NCBI RefSeq assembly: GCF_000004195.4
Contig: NC_030677.2
Location: forward strand, 63,184,222 to 63,248,221
Direction: 5' to 3'
DNA: 64,000 bases
From: Xenopus tropicalis
Taxonomy: Eukaryota; Chordata; Amphibia; Anura; Pipidae
The stretch's first letter is position 1, and every line of letters begins with the position of its first letter. The notes under the pieces are model-generated. The model was not told where the DNA came from, searched no databases, and was given only the letters and a program-made list of their open reading frames with translations. The position numbers were made by a program, and so were the translations under genes. Positions 23,701-36,224 of the stretch are shown one piece after another.

Positions 23701-24755
23701 ATAAGTAGGTGATGCACTTGATGTACTTGTCTCCTAAAGATCCTACCTATTACCATCATTTCTAAAATTTGATATAAACAGGCACTCATGTTGTTCCATC
23801 CCCATATGTGAAATAGGGTATAGAAATGCTATTCTTAGTTTGGAACTAGGATATCACAATTTCCGAAAGCAAGTTTTGTTGCATGAGTTATTCAGTACTG
23901 GCTTTACCCTTGCTATGTACTTTATGATTATGAAGTCAATTAAAATTATACAGTATTTATTGCTTTGGGCCTGGTGACTTTGATATCAAATGATTAAAGT
24001 GTTCAGATTAATTGGGGTAAACAAAAAACCCATAATGTTAAGTGTGCATTGCTTAAACCACAAAAGATAAAGCATGTAATTGTTGGGAAAACAAAAACAA
24101 CAAAAAAACAGCAAAATGCTTTTCCAAATGTTTAGTAGCATACATTTAATGATGTTTCTAACATAAAGTACACGACTTACATCTGTAATAATTGTCAAGA
24201 TTATTATTTGCAGTGAACTAGTTTTAACTACAAACAACCTTGTGGGGATTGTTCCTTTTCCTTTTTCCAATCTTAATTGGACAATTTTATGAGAGCTAAT
24301 ATTTGCGGTCTGTTAATGCTTTCAAGGGATCCAATTATGTGTTTTTTTACCATCAATATTGCAGCATTATGTGCTTTTTCTGGGGCCTTTTGTACCTTGT
24401 TTGTTGTAAATATTGAGTTAGGGTATGTGCTATGGGATTTAACATCTATATTCTGACCATAGAATTGGCTTGTAGAAAGAGACTGCAGGCAGAATAAAAA
24501 CATAAAAATAATAAGAAGGATAAACAGTTACCTCAGAGTAGAACAGAGCCTTTTAATTATATTATATTATTTATTGAAATAATTTAACTTGTAGATTTGG
24601 AATCAGTTGATGCCATAATTTTATATATATATTATCTGTTCATTAAACCTGTGATGAACAATATATCAAGGAAAAAAAAATAAGAAGGGAGCTAGTAAAA
24701 TATGTTCCATTCTTGTAATGCCTCAATTATTTCTAAGGTTTAATAGTCCCTCTGT
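23701..24755. other. Intergenic, nothing recognised
   Basis: Two minus-strand open frames (94 and 76 codons) lie here with no recognisable domain. No element ends seen. Confidence 0.4.
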
Positions 24756-24840
24756 ACTCTTATGGTCTGCTAGATTGTAATCTGGCACGAGGGGCATAAC
24801 CCAGAAAGTGCTTAATAAATGGGGGCTAAGGGGACTGAAA
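24756..24840 (+). mobile_element. L2-like LINE tail fragment
   Basis: TCTGCTAGATTGTAATCTGG ... AAGTGCTTAATAAATGGGGG resembles the AGATTGTAAGCTC ... GCTTAATAAATG tail of L2-type LINEs. Short and decayed. Confidence 0.45.
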
Positions 24841-25149
24841 ATGACCCCTCAGATATTTTCTTTGATCAGGAGATTAAGTGGTATGAATTACTGGTATGAG
24901 TTACTGTGGAAAAAACATTAACCTAGTTTTTTTACTACACCTGCTTATGTATTTTTTTTTACTTGGGCAATATAAAGACATCCTTATCTGTTTGGTCAGG
25001 ATGGTCAGGATTGGCGTTACTTAATGGAGTGGCTACTACCTGCTTAAAATGCATTCATGATAAATCAGACAGTTATTTTCAACACCATATTTACTCAGAC
25101 AGAAACAGAACTCTGGTCCTGCTAAATACTTTTATACAGTTTAAGAATA

Positions 25150-25570
25150 AACTCTATAGGGCTGATTTATCAATGTTTGAATTCAAAATTTTGCCACATT
25201 TTTACTTTTCTTTGTGCTAAAACAAATTAATTCAAATTAGGGCTTCCAAACATGAATGTTGCATATTAATTAAGTGCAAAGTTTGAAAAACTTTAAAACA
25301 CTAGCATCTAAAAGTCTGTGAGTTCACACAGAAGTCAGTTGGAGTTGTACTAGGCAAAATCGATTTTTACAATGAGTTTTTTTTACGATTTGGGATTTTT
25401 TTTGAGAGTTTGTAGACTCATTGAAAATAATGAGTAGAATACACATCCAATGCATTATTCAATCAAGTTTTTTTAGATTCAAATTTTTTAAAGAAGCCAA
25501 GATTCAAGTTTTTTTAAATTTAGAGTTTATTCCAATTAAAAATAAACCTCTAAAATTAACAAATTTGAAT
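25150..25570. mobile_element. Decayed MITE-like repeat (GCTGATTTATCAATGTTTG)
   Basis: Starts GGGCTGATTTATCAATG and holds several TTTTTTAGATTCAAATTTTT and GATTTTTAC words that recur in complement, so the segment can fold. Similar to the other TTTATCAA / TTTACTAA-ended families in this window; borders approximate. Confidence 0.4.
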
Positions 25571-26717
25571 TTTAATATTAGTCAGTATTTGTCACATAAC
25601 TGTTCCTCTCCTATACTTTTCCCTCCAACTACCTGTGTAAGATATGTATAATGTAAAGGTCACTGTTATATAACTGGTACCTGGGTACATTTTGATTGCT
25701 GTACATAAGTACCTCTTATGTACCATTTAAATTAAAAAAAAGTTAACAGTTAAAAACAATAACAAACAAACAAACTGCTTTCTGCCTTCAAAGATTTGTT
25801 TTCAGTACCTGTGGCCAAAAAGGAAGAAATTAGTTAGTTAGAAGTTAGTAAATTGAGATGGTGGTCGCATTAATAATGCATTAGATACTAGTCTAGCCTA
25901 TTCCAGGTTCCTGTAACCCAGTAGTAATGTAGGTAACCTTGCATTACAGCGGATTGCTGCTAAGGATATTGTTTCTGTACCTGAGTTGTATAGGATTCCT
26001 GTTATATTTTTAAATCTTGTTTCTGGTTCAGCTCCTGTTTGATATTTAGGTGTCCAGAACGGACCTCTGGCTGATCACAGAGCTGTACCATTGCTTTGTT
26101 TAACTTCTTTCTTTACAGTTTTTGTCAAGGTTCACTTATTTCCTTTAGTACTTGTCTAGTCTAACAATGCTTATCTTTCTACTCGGTTTCCTGTTTGTGA
26201 AAATCTATGCTGGGTTTTTCGCTGGTGTGTTTTTTCCAAACTGCCTCTTCTTGAGAAATAATAATTAACCTTATTCATGAAGGTAGCTCCTGGATGCATG
26301 AAATCTAAGGTGAGATTAATACAATTTTATTGTATTATTGAATTCCAGTATCTGACCATTTGCTGCTGTTAATTTCTTGCTCCCTTTGCTTGCCTTATGA
26401 GTGCACTTGGAATGTAACACATGAAATCCATGCAAAAGCCAAGTCTACGCAAGAAAATAGACACATTTTGGCAGAAACACATATTGACTATGATCTGCTG
26501 ATCATGATTTTAGAGAGTTTTTCTTTTTTTCTGTTTAAAATGCACATCTTATGCTGTTGGCTTAAAAAGCTGGCAGCAAGGTACAAAACAAATTGGTGTA
26601 AACATACTTTTTTCCCACAGTGAACCTTGCCTTTTCCTGTATGGGCAAAAATCAATGTGTATGCCAACCAATCAATGTGTTCATGATAAATACCTGCATA
26701 GCACCCTCTTATTTTTC
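25571..26717. other. Intergenic, nothing recognised
   Basis: No element ends or coding domains. The 87-codon frame at 26,360-26,623 looks like chance. Confidence 0.4.
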
Positions 26718-26718
26718 T

Positions 26719-28047
26719 TTAAAGGAGAAGGAAAGGTAAAAACTAAGTTAGCTTTATCAGAAAGGTATGTAAATGCAGCCATACGCATAGTAATGCTGCA
26801 CTGAGTCCTCTATCAAAAGAGACACAGGATTTCTTGTCTCTTTTTTTGTAAACATGATGTTCCAGTGTCTGACTTCCTCTCCCAGAAACATCCTTAATTC
26901 CTGTGGCCAGAGTCTGCACAGTTCTCATCTCTCTCCCCTCTCCTGCTCCCCCTCCCATGAGAATGCTTACAAATGCCTCCCCCTCCCTTAGGAATGTGTG
27001 ATTTGAGCTATAATGGCTAGACTGCAGGCAGGAAGCTACATAAAATGGCAGCTGCTATCTTAATCTTAATCTTCTAAAGCCGTTTACTCGGGTATGGTAA
27101 TGGTCTCTGCAGAATAAATTTATTGTTCTAGGTCAGTGCTGTCCAACTTCTGTGGTGTCAAGGGCCGGAATTTCTCTAGCATACATAGTGGAGGGCCGCT
27201 AATGGAAGCCAGTTTTGGCCACTCCCCCATTTTAAACCACACCCACTTCAAACCACACCCATTTTATCACAATGGTCGCTGCAGGGATATCAACCATCAT
27301 TCAAATGTTAAAGAATTATATTATGTCATATTAAGACACACCCTTAAACCATATGCCTCCTCCTCCCCTGTGGATAGCACAGCAACCCCCAGCATATAAT
27401 TACACACCTTAGGGACCATTTAATGGCTATTTCCAACTGCTAACAAACTCCCAGAACAAACCCCTGCCAAGTTTACCTCCCACAGGCAGCATAGGACAGG
27501 CAGAGTATGGCACACACAGGCAGCACTCTGCCTGCCCTATGCTGCCTGTGTGCGCCATACCCTCCCTGCCCTATGCTGCCTGTGGGTGCCATACCCTCCC
27601 TGCCCTATGCTGCCTATGTGCCATACTCAGCCTATCCTATGATGCCTATACACAGGCAGCATAGGCCAGGCAGTACATACAATGTCTGAGGTGTGAAGAG
27701 GGGAACAATGGAGGTGATTACAGCCTGAGCCTGAGGTGTGAACACTGCAGGGGGTGAACAATGCAGAGATTAAAAGGCGTGAACAACACAGGGGATTACA
27801 TTTTTAAACAATACAGAGGGATTTCAGTCTGAATCTGAGGTGAGAACCATGCAGGGGGGCAGTTAATCTCAGTACTGATACCATTTAAAGCCATCAAAGT
27901 AGCCAGACAGGTGGGGGGCCACACAGAGGGGGGTTGAGGGCCGCATGCGGCCCACGGGCCGCCAGTTGGACAGCACTGTTCTAGGTGGTACTAATGTGGC
28001 AAATCTATTGGCAGTAAAATGCAAAAATGACTTTTCTTCTCCTTTAA
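26719..28047 (+). mobile_element. T2-type MITE split by a hAT-like element
   Basis: Bounded by TTTAAAGGAGAAGGAAAGG and CTTTTCTTCTCCTTTAAA, each containing TTAA. The left half holds GAGTCCTCTATCAAAAGAG and CCCCTCTCCTGC; the right half resumes with GTACTAATGTGGCAAATCTATTGGC. Removing the 853 bp of hAT-like element plus duplication leaves about 476 bp, matching the family's expected layout. A related copy is at 21.47-21.79 kb, inverted. Confidence 0.8.
27134..27978 (+). mobile_element. hAT-like element nested in the T2 MITE
   Basis: An 845-bp element from CAGTGCTGTCCAACTTCTG to GCCAGTTGGACAGCACTG, flanked by an exact 8-bp duplication TTCTAGGT at 27,126-27,133 and 27,979-27,986. The interior has GGCCGCATGCGGCCCACGG near the right end and a tandem stretch at 27.48-27.67 kb built on GCCCTATGCTGCCTGTG. 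There is no transposase. The overlap of 27,507-27,689 with a 60-codon frame is a by-product of the tandem stretch. Confidence 0.85.
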
Positions 28048-29515
28048 ACCAATTAACCCTGTTAGTTGTTTAGGTACTTTTTTTGTATTGTACTAAAATT
28101 ACTAGTACTTATTAAAAGATATAATTGAAATGCTGATGGGGCTCTTACACATAAAACTTATGACTGGCCTATGAGCGAAGCATTATCTATAAAAAGCTGC
28201 ATTACATAGTACTGTATTTGGTTATTGCCTAGTATAAAAAACACTTTGCTCCCAGTAGGAATTGTGCAAATATACTAACATATAGCTTTATGTTATTTTC
28301 ATTGATGAAGTGTTTTAGCTACACAAATATTGTGTGGGAAAAATGTAAAAAATAATGCCAATAAACTAGCAAATAAATAGGAAACAGTTGAAGGTACCAG
28401 ATACAGCTCAACTCATATAGCTGTTTACAAAATACTTGCCCAGGTCTTATACTGTGAAGATTTGTGCTGCTTACATGTATTAAGGGATAATTGGTTAGAA
28501 CAGGTGAAAAGAATGCACAAGCTATTGTAGCCCATAGCAACCAATTTATAGGCAGCAGATAATGGTCTGTTTTAGGGCAAGTATATAGTCAGTTTCCATG
28601 GATCACTAGACCTTGAGCATACATTTAACAATTAAAAGAATAATCTTCTGTTGTTGTAATATATGGTCAAAGAATCCCAGTTTTGTTTAAAGGGATAGCT
28701 TAATACAAAAATTGTGCAGAGGATTTTTTTGTCTTTGTCTGTATGACATCTCATGATATATCCAAATCTAAAATCTGTAGAAACAGACCCATTTTAGATC
28801 TACACTTTGCCTACATTTATCTTACAATTTATCTCTTTGGGGATCAATATATATTATTTTATAGCCACAGAGTACACATGAATGGGTTAGAGCAGAATAG
28901 CGTAGGTTAATATGGTAAGGGAATCAAGAATCACTGTGTTACCCATATGTTGTAAACAAAGTGCAAATCACAAACTTTTAACAGGTTCAGAGGTTGAAGA
29001 TGAAATTTCACATCTAACAGTTGTTTTTATTTAAATTTTATTTACAAAGAATCCAGAGAATGATATAAGGGAAAAATGACAGATAATGTATTTTTTTAAA
29101 TTGTCCATATGAATGATTTACTGTGTTGTCTGAGAAGCTAAATATACCTCATAAATCCGTCCAGCAGAAACCTTATTATATTCATCCATCTCCTCTTCAT
29201 GTGACAATATATTCCTTTCTGATAAACCTTCATGAGTAAAAAAAAAAACTCATTATGCCACATAAAGTGCAGGGTTGAGTCACCATTTACTCTAATGAGA
29301 AGTTGCTATTTTTAGTAAAATTCACCTATTTTTATGTGTAAATTCTTTAGCTGCTGTGTTGGATGGTCAGACAAGAGACGCACATTTTACAAACATATTT
29401 ATGAATATGGCACATTTTGTCTATTTACATATAATTTAGAATGATATAAAACCATCTTTTAAGAAGCACTAAATTGCTTATCATGAAAATTATTGCAAAG
29501 CATGAAATAAAATCA
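28048..29515. other. Intergenic, nothing recognised
   Basis: GCCCATAGCAACCAATTTATAGG near 28.53 kb may be a scrap of the CAGCAACCAATCAG family at 32.6 and 34.2 kb. Nothing else is recognisable. Confidence 0.4.
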
Positions 29516-29519
29516 CATT

Positions 29520-29755
29520 ATTTTGTTACATTTGGCGCAAGAAAAAATGCTTATTGACTCCAGTGCATTGGGGGCAAGAAAAACCACCCATTGACTTCAA
29601 CGCATTAGGTGTGAGAAGAAAAACGCAAGAAAAAATGCCCACTAAATCCAATGTATTAGATGCAAGAAAAAAAAACTCCTATTGAGTCCAATGCATTCAG
29701 CAAAATTTCACCATTTTGTGAATTTTCCTGAGGTTTTGTGAAATGCAGGAATTTA
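29520..29755. repeat. Diverged short tandem block, GCAAGAAAAAATGCC...CCAATGCATT
   Basis: Four to five loose repeats of about 40-45 bp, each containing GCAAGAAAAA(A)..., then TTGA(C/G)TCCAATGCATT. The same words occur in complement at 36.78-37.0 kb. Such blocks are known as the inside of short frog hAT-like elements; no intact ends are visible here. Confidence 0.5.
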
Positions 29756-30111
29756 GAGAATTATTTAAACATCTATTTTAGCCTAACAATGACCAAGTGA
29801 GTGGGAAATTAATGGGTTAATAAGGTCACCCACGCCTATCAGGAACTAACATTGTTTTGACATTAAATGGCTCACACAGCCTCAGTAATGAAACGAAATG
29901 GTGGGCCCAAGTAAAAGATATTCACCTGTAACATCACAATATGGCTCCCACCTACCACACTACACTGCTGTGTTCTTTTATAACAAGGTATTTATGGAAA
30001 TGTTGGTAGTGACCACTGATGCAATAGGGTTTTAATAATGGTTTCATTCCACTCAGTTGCATAAATGTTCAATTACCAAATTATGCAGTATGGCTGCAGT
30101 GCCATACTGCC

Positions 30112-30440
30112 CATTATCAAGAATGCTCCTGGGGGGCACCTGGGGTTGGGGTTTTCTGGATAAGGGCTCTTTCTGTAATTCCGCTCTCCTACCTAAACTC
30201 TGCTAAAAACATTATTTAAACAGTAATTAAAGCCAATAGGACTGTTTTGCCTCCAATAAGGATTCATTATATCTTAGTTGGGATCAAGTACAAGGTACTG
30301 TTTTATTATTACAGAGAAAAAGGGAAGCATTTTTAAAAATGTGAAGTATTTGATTAAAATGGAGTCCATGGGAGATGGCCTTTCCGTAATTCGGAACTTT
30401 CAGGATGATGGGTTTCCCGATAAGGGGTCCGATACCTGTA
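30112..30440 (-). mobile_element. TACAGG-family MITE, minus orientation
   Basis: Read on the minus strand it begins TACAGGTATCGGACCCCTTA and runs through the family core to CCAGAAAACCCC. The far end (about 20 bp) is missing. The minus-strand open frame within it is not a gene. Confidence 0.75.
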
Positions 30441-31078
30441 CTGAATAATACTGTTAAAATTGGAAGATGGTGGGGTTTATTGTAGTGAATTCCATTGCAA
30501 TGCTTTGTGCTGTCTATAATTGGAGAGCAGCAAATGTTAATTAAAATCTGCTGTACATAAAGCATCTAGTTCCTGGACAGGTATTTTGCTTAGACACAAT
30601 ATGACAGGCTCATGTAGTCTTTCCTGTCTTAATTATGAGGTTTTATTTACCTTGTGCTTTGCATATTTTCAATACATGTAATCACCAATATACCATATTG
30701 CATGATTCACATTTATGTAGGACAGTGAGATATCACCTTACTATATATCCTACTATAAATCATTCCTATAAATATATATTGCTAACATTCCTCCCACTGG
30801 GATTAAAGCACCTTTTAACATTGAATTTTGTTAAAATATATTGCATACCATGCAATAAAGACAACAGAAAATAACAACTGGGGAGTCTATAACCATGCCC
30901 ATATAACGTATGTTTAGAATAGCAGAACATCTAACTACAAAGGCATTATTGCATGAAGCAACTTAAGTACTTTATTCATAATGACTATCATTTGATAGTA
31001 CAATATGGTGATACTGGATTGCAATATGGTGATAATATTTAATATTATTAGACTCGTGATTACAACAGTTTTTTAGCA
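30441..31078. other. Intergenic, nothing recognised
   Basis: AT-rich; the short open frames show no domain. Confidence 0.4.
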
Positions 31079-31378
31079 TACAGGTATAAGACCCATTATC
31101 CAGTATGCTCCGGACCTAGGGTTTTCTTTATAAGGGGTGTTTCTGTAATTTTGATCTACATAGCTTAAGTTTACTAAAACTTTAAACAATAATTAACCCA
31201 ATAGGATTGTTTTGCATCCATTAAGGATTAATTATATCTTAGTTGGGTAAGTCAAGGTAATGTTTTATTATTATAGCGAAAATAAATCATTTTAAAAAAA
31301 TAAAAAGTTATTTAACGAAAATGGAGTGTATGGGAGACGGCATCCCTGTAACTCTGGATAACAGATCCCATACCTGTA
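31079..31378 (-). mobile_element. TACAGG-family MITE, both ends present
   Basis: A 300-bp copy with TACAGGTATAAGACCCATTA at one end and AACAGATCCCATACCTGTA at the other. Core words (TTAATTATATCTTAGTTGGG) show minus orientation relative to the 2.2-kb copy. TA lies at both edges. Confidence 0.8.
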
Positions 31379-31800
31379 TTTATGAAATTCCACAAATGGG
31401 TTATTAGATCACCTAATGTCATGAAAAAATGGAAAAGCTGACATTTTTCCATGCATTTTCAGAAAAAAATAATGGCTGCCACAAAGTTAAGGGAGGGGAA
31501 AAGAAATCACAATTTTCATCTTCCTGAGATACTAAAGAAAACTTCTATGGAATCTTATCAACTTTTAAATGGTGTGGTTTAAGGCTTCCTCATTTTATGT
31601 TACATTATCCAAAATTGCAGGAAGAAATATAGGATTGTGGCTTTCTACTTTTTTACATGTCATGTCATCAATTTTGTAAGACTATGCCCTTTGTAAGAAT
31701 TGTGCCCAATGCTTTTATTATAACAATATTATTATTCTATGTTGTTCCATTTTTATATAGTGCAAATTTTAACAAATCCAAATTGAATGTGTTTCATTAC
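31379..31800. other. Intergenic, nothing recognised
   Basis: No element ends or domains recognised. Confidence 0.4.
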
Positions 31801-31802
31801 TA

Positions 31803-32121
31803 TGGGGCAGATTTACTAATCCACGAAAATTTTGCGACTTTTTCGTTGCCGTCGCAACTTTATCATATTTTGCGCAACTTTTTCATCGCTGTCACGTTTT
31901 TTCGTATTGAGCGATAGTAAACAGGGGAAAAACCAATCCGATTTTTTTGCGATGGCGACGAAAAAGTCGCAGAAAATAGACAAAAAAGTTGCGCCGGCAA
32001 CGAAAAAATCGCGGGACTACCGAAAAAGTTGCAACGAAAAAGTCACAAAAATACCGATCATTACGAAAAAACGCATTTGGACGCCTTCGGACCATTCGTG
32101 GATTAGTAAATCTCCCCCTAT
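31803..32121 (+). mobile_element. CGACTTTTTCGTCGCC palindromic MITE, full copy
   Basis: Left end TGGGGCAGATTTACTAATCCAC mirrors right end GTGGATTAGTAAATCTCCCCC. Between them CGACTTTTTCGTTGCCGTCGC-like words on the left pair with GCGATGGCGACGAAAAAGTCGC-like words on the right, so nearly the whole 319 bp is an imperfect palindrome. Related copy at 3.9-4.2 kb. The four overlapping open frames of 68-97 codons come from this symmetry. Confidence 0.8.
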
Positions 32122-32617
32122 ATGAGTTTACTTTAGGGAATGTAAACTCCCATTGTCTTATTCGCATGATTTATTTGTTGGGGAGTTGGCATTAATTACA
32201 ACAAACATTAAAATAAAGAAAAGATAACTAAGTACATCTAAATACCACCCACTATAAATATTAGTGAAAGGGCACTCATAATTGGCTTGGAAGGAAAAAA
32301 CAGGTTATGGGTATGGGATAAAGCAGATATAACAGACACAAAAATGAAATATTTACTTTAGACACATAGGAATTGAACTAATCCAAGTAAATAAAATTGT
32401 GAACAAGATGAATACAGCTGTGGACTGCATTGTCAGTTATGACAGAAAAAGTAATGACTTTTATGTTTTACGTTACAGAACAGGGTGTTGACAATGAATA
32501 AAGAAATGTAGAGCAGTTGAGTTTCCTGACAGTGTATTATTGGATGTCTTAGAAGCTAAATGCATACTGTGTCACTAGAAAAGGTTGATAGCAGGCACAT
32601 AAAACCTTTTGGGGGGT

Positions 32618-32766
32618 AATGTAATAAATGGTCTAAGGTGAGCTACTTGTCTAATAAGCCATAGCAACCAATCAGAAGGTAGCATTTACCGGTCAACAAA
32701 CATTTCATTGGTTGTTGTGGGTTACTAGATAAGGGCAAATGTAAGACTTTTTATTACATTAATTTG
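32618..32766 (+). mobile_element. CAGCAACCAATCAG foldback MITE, copy 1
   Basis: GCCATAGCAACCAATCAGAAGG on the left pairs with CATTGGTTGTTGTGGGTTAC on the right, inside GTAATAAA...TTTATTAC ends. The same layout appears at 34.2 kb. Confidence 0.65.
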
Positions 32767-32880
32767 TGGAAACGATAATAAAAGGCACATTTGACGAATT
32801 GTATGTAGACACTCAACCAAGAATAGGTGGTGGTCAAGGTGAACCAGACCCTCAGCAAGGGGTGCATAAAGCAAAAGCAT

Positions 32881-33079
32881 CAACCAGTGTGGGCATATAG
32901 GCACTCAAGGATGTCCACAGGGGTCACATAGTAGAGTAAAAAAAATCTTCATTCCAAGCTTCATTAAAACATAAGACATTTCCACTGACTCTTGTGTTTT
33001 AATGTAGCTTTGAATGAATACATTTTTCCTTTGTGACCCCTGTGGAAATCCTTGAGTGCCTGTATGCCCACACTGGTTG
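32881..33079. mobile_element. Foldback element
   Basis: Arms of about 90 nt, CAACCAGTGTGGGCATATAGG... and ...CCTGTATGCCCACACTGGTTG, are near-complete complements around a loop of about 20 nt. GTCCACAGGGGTCACA pairs with TGTGACCCCTGTGGAA. Short foldback repeat without coding capacity. Confidence 0.7.
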
Positions 33080-33180
33080 CTGATTTTTATTACATTACCC
33101 CATGTTCTATACTATTCAATAGTTGCTTTCACATTCACTCCCAACAATACATAGGAAATGCTTCATAGCACAGCAGACCT

Positions 33181-33601
33181 AGGGGCCCATTAACTGTGCG
33201 TACTTTCTGAGTTTTTTCCGTTAACTTCCGCAACTTTTTCGTACTTTGTGACAATTTGTGTGACAAAATCGTATTTATTGCAACAAGTACAAAAGTTTCG
33301 GAATTCCTTCAAGCTTCAGTATCGTGGTTTTCCTTTGGGCAGGTTGGAGCTGTAGAGTGCCATTGCGTCCTATGGGAGGCTTTCAAAAACATGCACTAAA
33401 GGATCAAAATCAGAAAGTTTGTTTGTGCCACTTACGATCGTTTGGATACGAAAATTTCAGAACTTTTGGATCGTACCACAATATTTTTACCACGATGCAA
33501 AATTTTCACCCTTTTAATGAAGAAATAATCAGATTTAATACAAAATTTTCCTACTGTACTTTTAAATGTCCAAAATTCGGACTTTGATAAATGGGCCCCC
33601 T
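33181..33601 (+). mobile_element. GGGGCCCATTTATC MITE, copy 2
   Basis: About 420 bp from AGGGGCCCATTAACTG to GATAAATGGGCCCCCT, with TA outside both ends. CAACTTTTTCGTACTTTGTG, GCAACAAGTACAAAAGTTTC and CAAGCTTCAGTATCGTGG are shared with the 13.5-kb copy. The first part of copy 1 (CAATGTATGATTGG and what follows) is missing here. The 87-codon frame is not a gene. Confidence 0.7.
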
Positions 33602-34205
33602 AGAGTCATTAAGATTTTTTTTAATTTTCATTGTTTAATAATATATCTAAAACTGTGTCTTGTTGTGTCTTTAAGATGAATTAAATATCCCTCTTAAATA
33701 AATACAGGCATATGTGAGATATACAATAATGAGATAAGAACTGAGTCTTTTTAACCTTGACACAGTGATAGCTATTTACTCACAACTCACAACAATTCAG
33801 CAGGTGGCTTGGTGGAGTTGGTGGATATAAATGAATCTGTTACAATACAGTCAGACATAATTACAGGCAAAAGCAGAAAGTAAAGTAAATACATGTAAAC
33901 ATGATATGAAATCAACATAAGTTTATACTGAGCAGTAAAACAGATAACAAATGATTTGGTAACTAGCATATATTCCCAATAACTGCAAGAGGTACCATAA
34001 ATCCAAAAAGATTCTCATAAAACTATAGATATAAAAAGTTTAGCTTGATCATGCTAAAACTTATGAAGCAGGATAAAACCTGTTATTTACTGCAAACTAA
34101 ATGAATATAATTAGTAAAAATAGTGAATTAGCCTGGCTTAGTTAACATGAAACCCAATTTTCCAATACACATATCAACAAAAATTCAGAGATTTTAAAAT
34201 TGTTA
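33602..34205. other. Intergenic, nothing recognised
   Basis: AT-rich with no recognisable element. Confidence 0.4.
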
Positions 34206-34377
34206 ATTTCCATGCAAATGTAATAAAAAGAGCAAAGTTTGCTACAGGTCTAATCACCTGCAGCAACCAATCAACAAGAAGCATTTACTGGTCACCTTTT
34301 TTCACGGAAACATTTAATTGGTTGCTATGGGTTACTGCTCCTGGGCAAACTAAGTGCTTTTTAATTATGTATGGGAG
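34206..34377 (+). mobile_element. CAGCAACCAATCAG foldback MITE, copy 2
   Basis: GCAGCAACCAATCAACAAG pairs with TTAATTGGTTGCTATGGG. GTAATAAAAAG at the left pairs loosely with CTTTTTAATTATG at the right. ACTGCTCCTGGGCAAAC is a family word. Confidence 0.65.
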
Positions 34378-34981
34378 TTATTTTATATTGAAAACAGCAT
34401 TTTTCTGGCTGTTTATACACTCTTTACTGTTGGAGTCCCCATTAAATACTGTTTTCAGTTGCTGTTTCCAGTATGGCGTTAGACATTGGAACGCAAATGT
34501 TTTTGTATAAAAGATACCCTGCATTTACATGCAAATAGGATCATTTTCTTTTCTTATATTGCTGACAGTTTTAATTATATTACACAAGCAGTTTTCCATA
34601 AACTTTCATATTTTATTATCTTCTCACACTGATTTTTTTTTTCTGCTGCTTTATTTTGCTATGGCAGTCTTAACAAAAACTGTATACGTTCTACAATGTA
34701 CTATATTGTGAAAATGAGTTTCAGAAAGAATTCATGACAGTGAGCTGTTTCATTATTTTCCCCTTTTTTTTAATACTTTGATTTCCCTTAAACCTTCCGT
34801 TCTATTTCACCAATATAGAAACTTTGGTGGATCTCATTGTGTGGGCTGTTTTCATATAAAAGTATAACAGAAGTCAGGTTGTGTATAACAGAAGTGGTTA
34901 CTTACATATTTTGTTCATATTTTTTCAATTCTCGCAGTTTAATCATAAGTGTTAATACATTGCATTTTTACCCACAAATCA
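34378..34981. other. Intergenic, nothing recognised
   Basis: AT-rich; two 60-codon frames with hydrophobic, low-information translations are judged chance. Confidence 0.4.
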
Positions 34982-35389
34982 AAGTTACATAGTTAAATAG
35001 GGTTGAAGCACATACTATGCTTGTTGAAGAACTCATCCTGGCCCCTCACCATGAAAAAAAAACACCTACGCTCCTTCGAATGGAAGCTCCATTCCTCTTA
35101 TCTAAATGGGTAGCCTCTGGTGCGCTGACCGTTTTTATGGTAAATAAGAACATCCCCTATCTGCCTATAATCCCCTTTAATGTACTTGTGCAGAATAAAG
35201 AAAAAGCAGGTTTTGCTTTGCAATGCCTTTTCTTGCTTACAAGGGGAATATACTGATCTGTATAAGCAACATTTTAAAGATATTCCATTTTCCTTCTGTG
35301 TCTAACCCTATGAAAATCCTTTCCCAGTTGACACATTGTAAAGATGCCCTTATACTGGCAAAGTCTGCACATCTAAGATTGAGAGTTTT

Positions 35390-36030
35390 AGTTACTCCCT
35401 TATAGAGCTGTCTCTGCAGCATTATCTCAAAGGAGACCATGTTATGATCACTGTTCCCCAAATGCTCACCCACACAAATGTTAGAGATAAGTTCAGTATT
35501 ATTAGATATCACCAGGTTCAAAATAAAATGATTCCTAGTAGGCCTTTGAACTGCCTGAAATAAAAAGTTGTCATTTTTACAAACCTACTAGCTTTTTCTG
35601 ACTTTGCCACCCCATTACTCCAGTCAATGTCCGGATAATTAAAGTCCCCCATAATAACAACTTGACCTATTTTTGAAGCTTCCTCCATTTTCAATACTAG
35701 CTGGGCCTCATCCTCCTCACTTATACAGGGTGGTTTATAGCATACACCAATGGTCATTTTCTTGAAATTTCTACCCAAAGGATTTCACATTGTCCTTGGT
35801 AATGTCTTTAGCCCATGGCTTTAAATCTAACTTTACATAAAGACAAACCCCATCACCATTTTTAATTCCTCTGTCCCTCCTAAAAAGGGCGAAACCATTT
35901 AAATTCCCAGCCCAGTCGCATGTTTCATTCCAACCAGGTATATCAATTTAATAATAATTTTCAGTACATGCAACAGCCTCCAGCTCTCCTAATTTACCCG
36001 ACAAGCTTCCGCATTAGCCAGCATGCAGCG
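35390..36030 (-). pseudogene. LINE endonuclease remnant
   Basis: On the minus strand RDRGIKNGDGVCLYVKLDL, then a stop, then IGVCYKPP, VVIMGDFNYPDIDWSN and, after a frame change, HLGNSDHNMVSFEI can be read. GDFN and the terminal SDH are hallmark motifs of the apurinic-type endonuclease of non-LTR retrotransposons, which nicks the target DNA. A further 50 residues before 35.24 kb match the linker between endonuclease and reverse transcriptase. Broken by at least one stop and one frameshift. Confidence 0.75.
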
Positions 36031-36224
36031 GAGATTACTACTTCTTCCTCTGATTAAGTAATGGAGAGTTAGAGCTAAGATGAATATTAGGCTATTTCCT
36101 TTGTAAAAATGGAAGCTTCTTATCTGGTAAACTGTGTGCCAGCCCCTCACTCCTCCCCCATGACCCTTTGCTAATCACACTGCCCTCTTTACCCTAGCTT
36201 TCCCATAAAACTCTAGCTCACCCC